From: Embleya sp042956465
GTDB taxonomy: Bacteria; Actinomycetota; Actinomycetes; Streptomycetales; Streptomycetaceae
NCBI RefSeq assembly: GCF_042956465.1
Contig: NZ_JBIBGL010000035.1
Span: 1-64,000 of the forward strand
Reading direction: 5' to 3'
Length of the DNA: 64,000 nt
Shown here: one piece after another, positions 27,125-36,019 of the stretch
Layout of the letters: every line of letters begins with the position of its first letter
How positions within the stretch are numbered: the first letter of the stretch is position 1
Notes under the pieces: generated by a model
What the model saw: only the letters and a program-made list of their open reading frames with translations
Database searches by the model: none
Told to the model about the DNA's origin: nothing
Made by a program: the position numbers and the translations under genes

Positions 27125-27440
27125 ACCTTTCGCATACCCGACTGCGACGCCGGTACGCGGATCCCGCTTCGAGCGGCTTCGCGCGGACCGGTGCGCGGAT
27201 TCGCCGGGCGTCGGCGCGGGTCGGGGTACGCGGTGCGGGGTGTCCGGGCGGGCCGGCGCACAGCCGGCGCACGGGGTCGGTGCACGGCTCGCCGGGCGTT
27301 TCCTGCGGGCCCTGAAAGGGTTGCGACCGGGTTTGCGCGGGCCGGTGCCCGGGAGGAGGGTGGAAGGGTACGCGACCGGGTCCCCACGAGCGCTCCGGGT
27401 GAGCGCCGAGCACGGTCCGTACCGGGATCAGGTGAGATCG
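27125..27440. other. Divergent gap, no gene seen
   Basis: Lies between the leftward small membrane protein and the rightward 95-residue protein, so it should hold both promoters. It is GC-rich with open but unconvincing frames. I see no hairpin or operator. Confidence 0.4.
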
Positions 27441-27728
27441 ATGCGCATGTTCCTCCAGGCACGGATGGACACCGAGATCGGCAACAAGGCGGTCGCGGAC
27501 GGGTCGTTGGCCAAGATCATCCAGGGCGTCGTCGAGCGTCTGCACCCGGAGGCGGCCTACTTCACCGCCTTCGAAGGCGACCGTACGTGCATGCTCGTGT
27601 TCGACATGCAGGACTCGTCGCAACTGCCGAGCATCGCCGAGCCGTTCTTCGAACTGGGCGCCAAGCTGACCGTCAAGCCCGTGATGAACCTGGACGACCT
27701 GCAGAAGGGCCTGAGCGCCCTCGGCTGA
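27441..27728 (+). CDS. Small cytoplasmic protein, unknown (panthothenate/muconolactone-isomerase-like size)
   Basis: 95 residues. ATG at 27441 has AGGTGA 7 nt upstream; a longer upstream frame is not supported. The sequence reads like a one-domain ferredoxin-like (dimeric alpha-beta barrel) protein: MFLQARMDTEIGNKAV at the start, PEAAYFTAFEGDRTCMLVFD (about 36-55) in the middle and AKLTVKPVMNLDDLQKGL at the end. I cannot assign a reaction. It lies 76 bp upstream of a dehydrogenase gene and may share its transcript. Confidence 0.65.
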   Translation: MRMFLQARMDTEIGNKAVADGSLAKIIQGVVERLHPEAAYFTAFEGDRTCMLVFDMQDSSQLPSIAEPFFELGAKLTVKPVMNLDDLQKGLSALG

Positions 27729-27767
27729 CCTGCCGGGTAGGGTCGACCGGACGGTCCGACCGGGTGA

Positions 27768-27796
27768 TCCGCACTCCGGCGATCGCCGGATGCGGA
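27768..27796 (+). promoter_or_regulatory. Hairpin that includes the ribosome site of the dehydrogenase gene
   Basis: The 14-bp palindrome CCGGCGATCGCCGG (27776-27789) is flanked by TCCGCA and TGCGGA, giving a long imperfect stem. Its right arm runs into the ribosome site GGAGGT (27794-27799). It could terminate the upstream small gene, or mask the ribosome site. Confidence 0.45.
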
Positions 27797-27804
27797 GGTC
27801 ACAC

Positions 27805-28755
27805 GTGTTTCGGGTCGCGGTCATCGACGACTACCAAGGGCCCGGCGCCGCACTCGACTGCTGGCGGAAGCTGCCGGACGACACCGAGATCGCGTTCTTC
27901 CCCGACCACGTGAGCGACACCGACGCACTGGTCGAGCGACTGGAGCCGTTCGACGCGGTGATCGCGATGCGCGAACGCACCCCCTTCCCCGCGGAACTGC
28001 TCGCCCGACTGCCCGGGCTCCGGCTGCTGATCACCACCGGAACGCACAACGCAGCGATCGACGTCGAGGCGGCGCGTTCCCGAGGTGTCACCGTGTGCGG
28101 CACGCGTCTGCTGCCGCATCCGGCCGCGGAACTGACCTGGGCGCTGATTCTCGAACTGGCCCGGCGGACCGGCGCGGAGGAGGCGAGCCTGCGGGCCGGC
28201 GGCTGGCAGGCCGGGGTCGGCCTGGACCTCGCCGGATCCACCCTGGGCCTGATCGGTCTCGGCAAGCTGGGCGCGCGGGTGGCCACGATCGGCGCCGCGT
28301 TCGGGATGCGGGTGCTGGCCTGGAGCCAAAACCTCACCGCCGGCCAGGCCGCGGCGGTCGGCGGCGTGACGGCGGTGGACAAGGAAGAGCTGTTCCGCGA
28401 GGCCGACTTCGTCTCCGTGCACGTGCGCTACAGCGAGCGGACCAGGTCCCTGGTCGGCGCGCGCGAGCTGGCCCTGATGCGCCCCACCGCGTACCTGATC
28501 AACACTTCGCGCGCCCCGATCGTGGACCGGGTCGCACTGCTCGCCGCATTGCGCGAGGGCCGGATCGCCGGCGCCGCGCTGGACGTGCACCCGGTGGAGC
28601 CGATCCCCGCCGACGACCCGATCCTGACCGCCCCGAACACCATCCTCACGCCGCACATCGGCTACGCGACCCAGGGCAACTACACCCTCGCCTACACCGA
28701 CGCGGTCGAGGACATCATCGCGTTCCTCGCCGGCGAGCCGATCCGCGAACTGTAG
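27805..28755 (+). CDS. D-2-hydroxyacid dehydrogenase family protein
   Basis: 316 residues. GTG at 27805 follows GGAGGT by 5 nt and is preferred to the in-frame ATG at 27790. The NAD-binding Rossmann motif is GLGKLG (151-156). The catalytic set is Arg236 (NTSRAPIV), Glu265 (HPVEP) and His284 (TPHIGY). These enzymes interconvert 2-oxo and D-2-hydroxy acids with NAD(P)H, and the substrate is unknown. A strong terminator follows. Confidence 0.85.
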   Translation: MFRVAVIDDYQGPGAALDCWRKLPDDTEIAFFPDHVSDTDALVERLEPFDAVIAMRERTPFPAELLARLPGLRLLITTGTHNAAIDVEAARSRGVTVCGTRLLPHPAAELTWALILELARRTGAEEASLRAGGWQAGVGLDLAGSTLGLIGLGKLGARVATIGAAFGMRVLAWSQNLTAGQAAAVGGVTAVDKEELFREADFVSVHVRYSERTRSLVGARELALMRPTAYLINTSRAPIVDRVALLAALREGRIAGAALDVHPVEPIPADDPILTAPNTILTPHIGYATQGNYTLAYTDAVEDIIAFLAGEPIREL

Positions 28756-28783
28756 CCCGCCGAGGGCGGCGTCGGCCGGGCCC

Positions 28784-28821
28784 GGTCCTCGGTCGCCCCG
28801 CAGGCGGGGCGGCCGAGGACC
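28784..28821. terminator. Bidirectional terminator between convergent genes
   Basis: A 17-bp stem (left arm GGTCCTCGGTCGCCCCG, loop CAGG, right arm matching with one G-T wobble) lies between the dehydrogenase and methyltransferase stops. Confidence 0.8.
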
Positions 28822-28830
28822 GACGTCGCG

Positions 28831-29622
28831 TCAGCGTGTGTCGCGCTTGGCTCCGATAGTGGAGATCAGCCGCCAGCCGTTGGTGACCAGACCCGGTTGG
28901 GCGGCGACCTCCTGGAAGCGGTCCAGGAGGTCCTCGTCCATGCCCAGCTCGATCAGTTGCCCGCGGAGCTGGCGGGCGTTGCACGCGTAGAGGCGGTGTG
29001 CGAGGCCGGGACCGGCGCAGTCCGCGTCGGTGCGGGTGACCCGCACGTCGGTCAGGCCCGCCTCGACGAAGGCGTCCTTGGTCGCCGCCGCCCACTCCAG
29101 GTCCGCGCCGCGGCTGCGCAGGACGGCGAGCACGCCCGCCACGACCTCGGTGAACACCTTCTCGTCCGCGGGGTCGGCGCAGGCCAGCACGCGCGGCGGC
29201 TCGGGGCAGTACCAGTCCTCGATCACCAGGACGCCGCCGGGCTCCAGCACGTCGACCAGGCGCGGCAGGATGTCCCGGCGCTCGGGTATGTGCAGCAGGA
29301 CCAGTCGCCCGTGGATGCCCCGGTAGGGGCGGCGCGGCAGTTCGTCGGTGCGCAGGTCCAGCGGGAAGGTGCGGATCGGCGCGCCGTCGGCGGGCGCCGG
29401 GATCGCGCGCGCGTCGAGATCGGTGGCGTGCACGACGCCGGTCGGGCCGATCCGGCGGGACAACTCGCGGGCGATGCTGCCCAGGCCGTGGCCGATCTCC
29501 AGCCATTCCTGGCCGGTGGGGTCGTCGAGCGAGTCCAGCACCATGCGGGTGCTGGGGTCGAGCAGGTCCTGCAGGGTCTCCAACTGGAAGGTGATGTCGT
29601 CGGCTTCGGCGAACGCGTACAA
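28831..29622 (-). CDS. SAM-dependent methyltransferase
   Basis: About 263 residues. A GAGGAG site directly abuts one TTG (29628) and lies 6 nt before a second TTG (29622), so I chose the latter. The Rossmann SAM-binding motif is LEIGHGLGSIA (about 41-51), followed by VHATDLDARAI and LLHIPERRDILPRL, with a CEPGGVLVIEDW-like strand (LEPGGVLVIEDW). The substrate is not predictable. It lies 43 bp downstream of the binding-lipoprotein gene and is probably co-transcribed with it. Confidence 0.8.
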   Translation of the reverse strand: MYAFAEADDITFQLETLQDLLDPSTRMVLDSLDDPTGQEWLEIGHGLGSIARELSRRIGPTGVVHATDLDARAIPAPADGAPIRTFPLDLRTDELPRRPYRGIHGRLVLLHIPERRDILPRLVDVLEPGGVLVIEDWYCPEPPRVLACADPADEKVFTEVVAGVLAVLRSRGADLEWAAATKDAFVEAGLTDVRVTRTDADCAGPGLAHRLYACNARQLRGQLIELGMDEDLLDRFQEVAAQPGLVTNGWRLISTIGAKRDTR

Positions 29623-29665
29623 GAGCAACTCCTCGGGTCTGGACGATATGTTCGGGGCGGACGAA

Positions 29666-30898
29666 TCAGCCGCCGAGGACGGCGAGTTGCTCGACGGCCA
29701 CGTTGGCCCGCTTGGGCCCGTCGTTGCGCACCTCGAAGCGGTACCACTGCTGTACCGGCGAGTGGGTGGCCGGGTTCAGCTGCATGACTCCGCGTGGACT
29801 GTCGATCTGGCCGACGTTGCCCAGCGCGGCGTTCACCGCCTCGGGTGTGAGCGTCTTCTTCTCGGCGCGGACCGCGGCGATGGCGGTGTCCAGCGAGCGG
29901 GCGATGTCCCACGCGGCGACCGCGTAGATGGTCGGGCTGCGGTCCGGGTGGCGCTGCTGCCAGGCGGCCACGAAGGCCCGGTTCGCCGGGTTGTCCAGAT
30001 CCGCACCGTAGGTGGCGAACGTGGTGATGCCCGCCGCGGCGTCGGCCTGTGCGTCGAGTTGGCGGCCCTCGGTGAGCGGCCCGCTGCCGTACAGCGGGAG
30101 CTTGGCGGCCTCGGAGTTCTTGTACTGCTTGACGAAGTCGACCGCCGCGGTACCCGCGTAGAACGCGTAGACGGCCTTGGCGCCGCTCTGCGCGATCTTG
30201 TTCAGGTAGGGCAGGAAGTTCTGGGTGCCCGGGAACGGGGTGAAGGTGGTCTTCCCCTCCGGGTTGGCCAGCGTGCCGCCGGCCTTGGTGAACGACTCGG
30301 TGAAGCCCCTGAGTTGGTCCCAGCCGCCCTGGTAGTCCGGGCCGATCGCATAGACCGGGCCGTTGACGTGTTCCTTGACCCAGGGGCCGGCGGCGGCCCC
30401 GGCCTCGTAGGACTGGGTGTTGAACGACCAGACGTGCGCGGTGAGTTTGGGATCGGGGAACTCGGGCCGACCGGCCACGCCCATCAGCGCCGTGTTGTTG
30501 GCGGCCGCCATCGGCAGCACACCGGCCACGCTGCCGCCGCTGACGATGCCGGTGATGGCCAACACGTTCTGCTGCTTGACCAGTTCGGTCGCAGCGGGGA
30601 CCGCGGTCGGCGGACCCGCGCCCTCGTCGCGCACCACGATGTCCGCCTTGAGCCCGCCGAGCTTGCCGCCGTGTGTGTCGCGGTACAGCTCCAGGCCGGC
30701 GCGGGTGTCCTCACCCACCGCGGCGTACGGGCCGGTCGAGGGGGTGAGCAGGCCGATCTTGGCGACGGCGTCGGATCCCTTGCCCTTGTCGTCGCCGGCC
30801 GCACTGCCCGAGCACGCCGACAACACCAGGAGTAAGCCGGTGGCGATGGCCAGGGGGGTGCGGGTGCTGCGGATCCGTCTACGGGTGCTGCTGCGCAT
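29666..30898 (-). CDS. LivK-type ABC substrate-binding lipoprotein, no cognate transporter
   Basis: 410 residues with an Arg-rich start and a lipobox (LVLSAC, Cys29), so it is secreted and lipid-anchored. The mature part has the type I periplasmic-binding fold for branched-chain amino acids, amides or urea: KIGLLTPSTGPYAAVGEDTR (about 47-66), ITGIVSGGSVAGVLPMA and NFLPYLNKIAQSGAKAVYAF. No permease or ATPase gene is nearby. It lies 242 bp downstream of a sensor kinase/roadblock gene pair on the same strand, which raises the idea that it serves sensing rather than uptake. Confidence 0.85.
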   Translation of the reverse strand: MRSSTRRRIRSTRTPLAIATGLLLVLSACSGSAAGDDKGKGSDAVAKIGLLTPSTGPYAAVGEDTRAGLELYRDTHGGKLGGLKADIVVRDEGAGPPTAVPAATELVKQQNVLAITGIVSGGSVAGVLPMAAANNTALMGVAGRPEFPDPKLTAHVWSFNTQSYEAGAAAGPWVKEHVNGPVYAIGPDYQGGWDQLRGFTESFTKAGGTLANPEGKTTFTPFPGTQNFLPYLNKIAQSGAKAVYAFYAGTAAVDFVKQYKNSEAAKLPLYGSGPLTEGRQLDAQADAAAGITTFATYGADLDNPANRAFVAAWQQRHPDRSPTIYAVAAWDIARSLDTAIAAVRAEKKTLTPEAVNAALGNVGQIDSPRGVMQLNPATHSPVQQWYRFEVRNDGPKRANVAVEQLAVLGG

Positions 30899-31140
30899 GT
30901 CCGTCTCTCTCTCGGCAGGTTCGGCGATTCGGGTACGAACTCCGGATGGGACTGCCGGCTGGGTCGCGCGACGACGCGGAGCGCGCTCTCGGGAACGGGA
31001 TCTCGGGAACGTGGTCTCGGGGCGCGCGGAAGCCGGGCGGGGCGGATGCGCCGGGGCGGCCGGTGGGCCGGGCGCGCGAATACTCCGGACGACCGGGTCG
31101 GGTTGCCGGGTCGTCCGGGAGGACAGCCGGGTGTACGGGG

Positions 31141-31653
31141 TCAGAAGACCCGGCTGGGAGCCGGCATGCGGGCGGGCTGCGGCTGGAGACCGCGACCGCG
31201 CGCCAGCGGGGTCAGGGAGGGGCCCACGCGCTCCATCAGCGCGTGCATCGCCCGGATCAGGTTGCCGACGTCGGCATTCCACGTGGTCGCCACGATCAGC
31301 GCCGAGGGGTGTACCTGTCCGTCCGGGCCCGGGCTGGTGTTGCCCATGGTGAGCAGCAGGCCGTGCTCGGCCTGCGACATCAGCACGCTGACCGGACCCA
31401 GGCCCATCAGGTCGGCGCTGTAGTCCTGCATCAGCAGAGCTCCGGGCGCACTGGAGGCGATCTTCTCGGCGTTCGCGATCCACGCCGCCTGCGCGGCCTC
31501 GTCGGTGCGGATCCGACCGGGCAGCGCGGCCTGGGCGACCAGCAGCGAGTCGCCGCTGGCGGCGACCGCGTGCAGGACGTCGGGGGCGTGGTCGTGCACG
31601 AACTGGCGCATGAAGTCGTCGAGCACGCTCTGGTCGACGGCGGGCTCGGTCAT
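31141..31653 (-). CDS. Roadblock/LC7 domain protein (conservon CvnB-like)
   Basis: 170 residues, overlapping the sensor kinase stop as ATGA. The roadblock/LC7 domain spans about 5-120, including VAASGDSLLVAQAALPGR, the GPVSVLMSQAEHGLLLTMG strand pair and the ALIVATTWNADVGNLIRAM end. In actinobacterial conservons this protein sits between a sensor kinase and a small GTPase and modulates the GTPase. Here neither the DUF742 protein nor the GTPase is present downstream. The C-terminal 30 residues are Pro/Arg-rich and look disordered. Confidence 0.85.
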   Translation of the reverse strand: MTEPAVDQSVLDDFMRQFVHDHAPDVLHAVAASGDSLLVAQAALPGRIRTDEAAQAAWIANAEKIASSAPGALLMQDYSADLMGLGPVSVLMSQAEHGLLLTMGNTSPGPDGQVHPSALIVATTWNADVGNLIRAMHALMERVGPSLTPLARGRGLQPQPARMPAPSRVF

Positions 31654-34298
31654 GGGGATTCCTTGGGGGTCCGGGTGAAGGGCAGGTCGCGGGCGCCGCG
31701 CCCGAACGAGGCGGCGGCGGCGCTGGCCTGCGCGATGTCACGGGTGGGTGGGGCGGTACGACGGAAGTGGGCCGCCTGCGCGGTGCGGCGTTCGCGGCGG
31801 GGGAGGCCCTGCGCGGTCAACTCGGGCGCGTAGTCGGCGGGCAGCGGGCCGCCGATGATCGGGCCGGTGACGCTCGGATCGCCGCCGCCGGCGTAAGGGG
31901 CGCTGCCGTTGGCGGCGTTGCCGTTCCCGCCCGGGCCGGTTGCGCCGACGCCGTTCGTGCCCGCGCCGTTTGCGCCGACGCCGGTTGCGCCGATGCCGTT
32001 CGCGGTGGCGCCGTTCAGGCCGGATCCCAGGGCGATCGGGCGGGCGGGACCGGCCTGTGCCGCGAGCGGCCGGGCGACGTGCTCCACCCGGCGTCGGTGC
32101 CGGCCCACCGACGCGATGATCGTGTGCGGCAGCACGATCTCGGCCACCGTGCCGCCGTCCTCGCCCGGTTGCAGTTCCACCTCGATGGCCAGCGGACGAG
32201 CCTGGAGGGCGACCACGGTCAGGCCGGTCTGGCGCAGCGAGGGCAGCGCGTCCACGTCGGCGCGGAGCCGCCGGTTGAGCAACTCCGGTTCGCGATGGCC
32301 CACTCCCTGGTCGCGCACCCGCACCAGGACGCCCGCCTCGGTGCGTTCGGCGGTGATCTCCACCTCGTGCCGACCGGAGAAGCGAGCCGCGTTGTCGACG
32401 ATCTCGCCGATGATCTGGGTCACCGCGCCGACCGTGTCGCCCGCGAGCGTGACCGACGTGGGAATGCCCTTGAACGCGATGTCGGGCAGTCGCTCGTAGT
32501 TGGTCACCCGCTGGGCGCCGGCGCGGACCACCTCGTACAGCGGGGTGTCCGGCCACAACCGGTTCGGCGGTTGCCCGCTGAGTACCGCGATCGAGTCGGC
32601 GAGCCGCTTGGTGCCCTCGTTGCCGTGGTCCACCTCGAACACGGTGCCCAGCTGATCCACCGTCAGGTTGGAGGCCTGGAGCCGGTCCAGGGCGCTGCTG
32701 ACCCGGCTGGTCTGCACCCGGATCCGCCGGGCGACGTCGCCGAGCGCGTCGTTGTACTCGCGCTGGGCCAGCACCAGCGATGCGCTGTGTTCGACCGTGC
32801 TGTAGGCGAGTTGGGTCAGCGCCCGCGCCAGGTCGGCGATCTCGTCCGCACCACGCTCGCGGTCCGGCTCCGTGCCGAGCATCTTGACCGCGTACGCCCG
32901 GCCGCTCTCGTGCGGGGCCAGCGCGTCGCGGCGGCGCAGGTCGGCCTCGACCGCGGGCAGCGTCTTCTGGGTCATCACGGTGACCCGCTCGGCCAGGGTC
33001 TGCAACCGGCGGTGCAGCAGTCGGCCGAGCCAGGCCGCAGCCGCCGCGGCGGCGAGCACCGCGCCGATGAGCACCGCACCCTGGACGCCGGCCAGCCACC
33101 ACCGGTCGTCGGTCAGGTCGGCCACCTCGCGGGCGACGTCAGCGTCCGCCCGCTGCTCCACCGACCACAGCCGGTCGGCGCGTTCGGCCAGGGCGGCCCG
33201 CCAGACGTCGGCTTCGAGCGTGGCGCGGCCGAGTGCGTCCTCGGTCTGGGCGACCCGGATCATCTCGGGACCGGCCAGCGCCCGGGCGAGCCGGTCCCGC
33301 CAACTCGTGGGCGCGGTCACCGCGAAGGCCTCCAGGGCCTGATCGTGTGCGGCGCGGGCGGTGGAGGCCGCCTTGAGTACCGGGCCACCCAGCGGGCCGG
33401 CGCCCAACGAGCGCAGTACGGTGACCTGTTCCTGGCCCAGCGCGGCACGGGCCTGGGCCAGTGCGGTGATCGCGCGCAGTCGGCCGGCGGTGCCGGTGGA
33501 CACGCCCGGGTCCAGCGCGACCCGGGCGCGCAGGTCCACGGTGGTGCCGATCCAGGCCCAGTAGCGCACCGCCGCCGCGGAGGTGGCCACGCCCCGCTGG
33601 TCGACCTGGGTGCGCAGGCCCGGGAGGCCGCGCAGCGCGGTGTCCACGGCGGCCAGCGCGTCGCGTTCGCCGGTGGAGACGGGTTCCAGGTCGCGGCGGC
33701 GGTCCTGGTAGCGGCGTACGGCGGCCTCGCTCGCGTCGATCGCGGTGCGGTAGTCGGCGCTGGTGATCGGCCCGGGACCACGGGAGAGCAGGGTCACCGC
33801 GGCGGCACTCTCCGCCTGGAGCCGGCGACCCACCTCGCCTGCGTCGGCCGAGACGCCGACCAGATCGTGTGCGTGGTCGGCGGCCTGGGCCTGCTCGACC
33901 AAGGTCAGGATCGCGGATCCGGCGAAGAACACCATGCCTGCGGAGGGCACCACGACCATGAGGGTGATCAGGCCGCGCACCCGGGGGCGGATCCGGGCGG
34001 CGAGCCGGATGCGAAACGGCGGACGCGGCACGGAGGTTGCGGCTGTGGGGCCTGGGCTCGGGGCGTCCATGGCGGGGTGGGTCGGGCCTGGGTGCGCGGA
34101 GCCGGGGTTCGTGCGGCCCGGGTTGGTGGGGCCGGGGTTGGTGGGGCCGGGGTTGGTGGGGCCCGCGCCGTCGGGGCCGGGGGCGGTGCTCGTGTGGCGG
34201 GTGCCCGTCGGACCGGGGCCGAGGTTCGGGTCGGGGCCGGCGCCGGGGCCGATGTCCGCGGGGCCGGTGCTTCGGGAGCGGAAGGGACGTATCTTCAT
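31650..34298 (-). CDS. NIT-domain sensor histidine kinase (conservon CvnA-like)
   Basis: 882 residues, ATG with GGGAG 9 nt upstream. The first 100 residues are Gly/Pro/Thr-rich with an in-frame GPTNP repeat. Membrane segments at about 108-135 and 402-424 enclose an extracellular helical NIT (nitrate/nitrite-sensing-type) domain. The cytoplasmic side has a HAMP-like linker, a presumed phospho-acceptor His558 in VFEVDHGNEGTKRL, and an ATPase domain with the N-box EIVDNAARFS (632-641) and VRDQGVG (661-667). The C-terminal 170 residues are a Gly/Ala/Asn-rich tail. No response regulator is adjacent, as is usual for conservons. Confidence 0.85.
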   Translation of the reverse strand: MKIRPFRSRSTGPADIGPGAGPDPNLGPGPTGTRHTSTAPGPDGAGPTNPGPTNPGPTNPGRTNPGSAHPGPTHPAMDAPSPGPTAATSVPRPPFRIRLAARIRPRVRGLITLMVVVPSAGMVFFAGSAILTLVEQAQAADHAHDLVGVSADAGEVGRRLQAESAAAVTLLSRGPGPITSADYRTAIDASEAAVRRYQDRRRDLEPVSTGERDALAAVDTALRGLPGLRTQVDQRGVATSAAAVRYWAWIGTTVDLRARVALDPGVSTGTAGRLRAITALAQARAALGQEQVTVLRSLGAGPLGGPVLKAASTARAAHDQALEAFAVTAPTSWRDRLARALAGPEMIRVAQTEDALGRATLEADVWRAALAERADRLWSVEQRADADVAREVADLTDDRWWLAGVQGAVLIGAVLAAAAAAAWLGRLLHRRLQTLAERVTVMTQKTLPAVEADLRRRDALAPHESGRAYAVKMLGTEPDRERGADEIADLARALTQLAYSTVEHSASLVLAQREYNDALGDVARRIRVQTSRVSSALDRLQASNLTVDQLGTVFEVDHGNEGTKRLADSIAVLSGQPPNRLWPDTPLYEVVRAGAQRVTNYERLPDIAFKGIPTSVTLAGDTVGAVTQIIGEIVDNAARFSGRHEVEITAERTEAGVLVRVRDQGVGHREPELLNRRLRADVDALPSLRQTGLTVVALQARPLAIEVELQPGEDGGTVAEIVLPHTIIASVGRHRRRVEHVARPLAAQAGPARPIALGSGLNGATANGIGATGVGANGAGTNGVGATGPGGNGNAANGSAPYAGGGDPSVTGPIIGGPLPADYAPELTAQGLPRRERRTAQAAHFRRTAPPTRDIAQASAAAASFGRGARDLPFTRTPKESP

Positions 34299-35160
34299 CC
34301 GCGTTCGCTCCCGGGACCGGGTCGGCGGGTTCGGGCGCAGGCGAACAGGCGCTGTCCGGAGGCGGGTTGCGCGCGGGTGCCCACCGGGGGGTGCGGGCGG
34401 GTGCTCGCAGCGGTTCGCGCGGGCCGGCCGGCGCGCGCGGGGAGGTGTCGCCCGCGGCGACCGGATCGGGCCGCGTCGGCGACGTGAGGGTGACGGCGAA
34501 GTAATCGCAACACGGGCTGGGATCCCTGAACGATGGTCGGTGGGAGGGGAGATGCGACGGCGGTGGACCCGAGGGGCGGTCCACTACGTGGGGCGGACGC
34601 GGTCGATCGGGCGCGTGGTCGGAGGTCGGTCTCCGTGCCGGCCTCGGCCCGGGTCGATGCCGGCCGCGCCCGGGTCGGGCGGTCCGAAGGCGATCGGTGC
34701 GGCCGGTAGCGGCACTTCCGCTTCCGTTTGGGAGACGGTCCGATCGCCTTGCGCCGGTTGCCGATGCGAACCGGTTCGGGGTCTCGACCGGCGGCCGTCC
34801 GTCCGGGCGTCATGGCCGACCGGGGGCGGAGCGAATCGGCTAGCCCGTGTGCGGGAACCGGCTCATTCGGGGTGAACTTCCGCCCGAGCCAACGGCGTTC
34901 GCGTCCCGAAACGGCGTCCTCGGACAGCGCGCCGACCGTTCCGGGATCGTTCGGCCGCGAGCCTTCGACGCAAAAACGCCCATGAACGGATCACTCCTCG
35001 CAAGGGGGTGCGGGGTCGACCAGGAAACGCCCGATCGCGGGTAGGGCAACTGTTCGCATCGGTGCGCACACACACTGTCCCTGCGAATCCACCGAACGTC
35101 AAACGAAACTTGGCTGTCGTTGCGACCCTGTTGCAACTCTCACTTCGAGTTCCGGCACCA
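34299..35160. other. Long non-coding stretch upstream of the sensor kinase operon
   Basis: Contains the presumed promoter of the leftward sensor kinase operon. Open frames exist on both strands but lack ribosome sites and recognisable protein features. The part around 34840-35150 is slightly less GC-rich than the surrounding sequence. I see nothing else that can be assigned. Confidence 0.4.
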
Positions 35161-35345
35161 CGATCGGCACTTGATCGGCACTTGATCGGCGCACGGTCGG
35201 CGCCCGATCGGCATCGCGGCCGGCACCGCGGCCGCACTCGGTCGCCACCGCGCGCGGCACTCGGTCGGTGCCCGATCGGTACTCGGCCGTCAGTCGGTCG
35301 TCGGTCAGTCGGCGCTTGGTCGCCACTCGTCGTCGGTCGGTCGGC
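35161..35345. repeat. Degenerate short tandem repeat (GATCGGCACT/CGGTCGGTCG type)
   Basis: Starts with near-identical GATCGGCACTT units of 13 bp and continues as drifting variants (GATCGGCGCACG, GTCGGCGCCC, ACTCGGTCGCCACC, AGTCGGTCGTCGGTC). It is non-coding and lies upstream of the DoxX gene promoter. Confidence 0.55.
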
Positions 35346-35445
35346 GAAGGGTGCTCGGTTCGCCCGATGGTGTCCACTCGGGCCGCTTGCCACTTTGTGC
35401 CGGTTGCGGAGCGCGCCATTGTCCGTTCGCGGAAGGGCTGTCGAA

Positions 35446-35461
35446 ACTGGTCTGGACCAAT
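35446..35461. promoter_or_regulatory. DasR-type operator (dre-like) upstream of doxX
   Basis: ACTGGTCTGGACCAAT matches the Streptomyces DasR consensus ACTGGTCTAGACCAGT at 14 of 16 positions. It lies 33 bp before the DoxX start, so it would overlap the promoter or 5' leader. Confidence 0.6.
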
Positions 35462-35493
35462 CTCCCGCACTCCGTCCCCCCAGGAGCCGTCCG

Positions 35494-35988
35494 ATGTCAC
35501 CCGTTCCGCACGCCGTCATCGAATCCGCCAAGCCCCATGTACTGGGCCTGTTCCGTATCGTCGTCGGGCTGCTCTTCACCTGCCACGGCACCGCCTCGTT
35601 GTTCGGCTTCCCGGACAGCGGACGGGGCACCCTCTCCGCCGGCACCTGGCCCGGCTGGTACGCGGCCGTCATTCAACTCGTGGGTGGCGGCCTGGTGTTG
35701 CTCGGCCTGGGCACCCGGGCAGCCGCGTTCGTGTCGTCCGGTTCGATGGCCTACGCCTACTTCACCGAGCACCAGAAGCTCGACCTGTGGCCGATCCAGA
35801 ACGGCGGTGAGGCATCCGTGATGTTCTGCTGGTCGCTGCTGCTGATCGTGGTGTTCGGCTCGGGCAGCTTCGCGCTGGAGCGGCTGTTGGTGCGTGGCGG
35901 CGCCGACACCTCGGCCGCACCGACGCCGTCGACCCCGTCGTCCGAGTCCGGGCCGGCCTCGCACAGGGTGCGCAGGGTCGTCGGTTAG
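35494..35988 (+). CDS. DoxX family membrane protein
   Basis: 164 residues, ATG with CAGGAG 8 nt upstream. Four membrane helices (about 14-34, 53-75, 79-96 and 108-130) with the DoxX landmarks LLFTCHGTASLFGF, GLVLLGLGTRAAAFVSSG and EHQKLDLWPIQNGGEASV. The C-terminal 30 residues are Ser/Thr/Pro-rich. DoxX proteins are linked to redox or thiol stress; the reaction of this one is unknown. The DasR-like site just upstream suggests control by amino-sugar availability. Confidence 0.8.
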   Translation: MSPVPHAVIESAKPHVLGLFRIVVGLLFTCHGTASLFGFPDSGRGTLSAGTWPGWYAAVIQLVGGGLVLLGLGTRAAAFVSSGSMAYAYFTEHQKLDLWPIQNGGEASVMFCWSLLLIVVFGSGSFALERLLVRGGADTSAAPTPSTPSSESGPASHRVRRVVG

Positions 35989-36019
35989 CGATGGGACGGC
36001 GCCCGAGGACGGCGCACGA

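Noticed and set aside
31650..34298. Complete conservon (Cvn) operon
   Set aside because: DUF742 and GTPase genes are absent downstream of the roadblock gene, so only a reduced version can be claimed.
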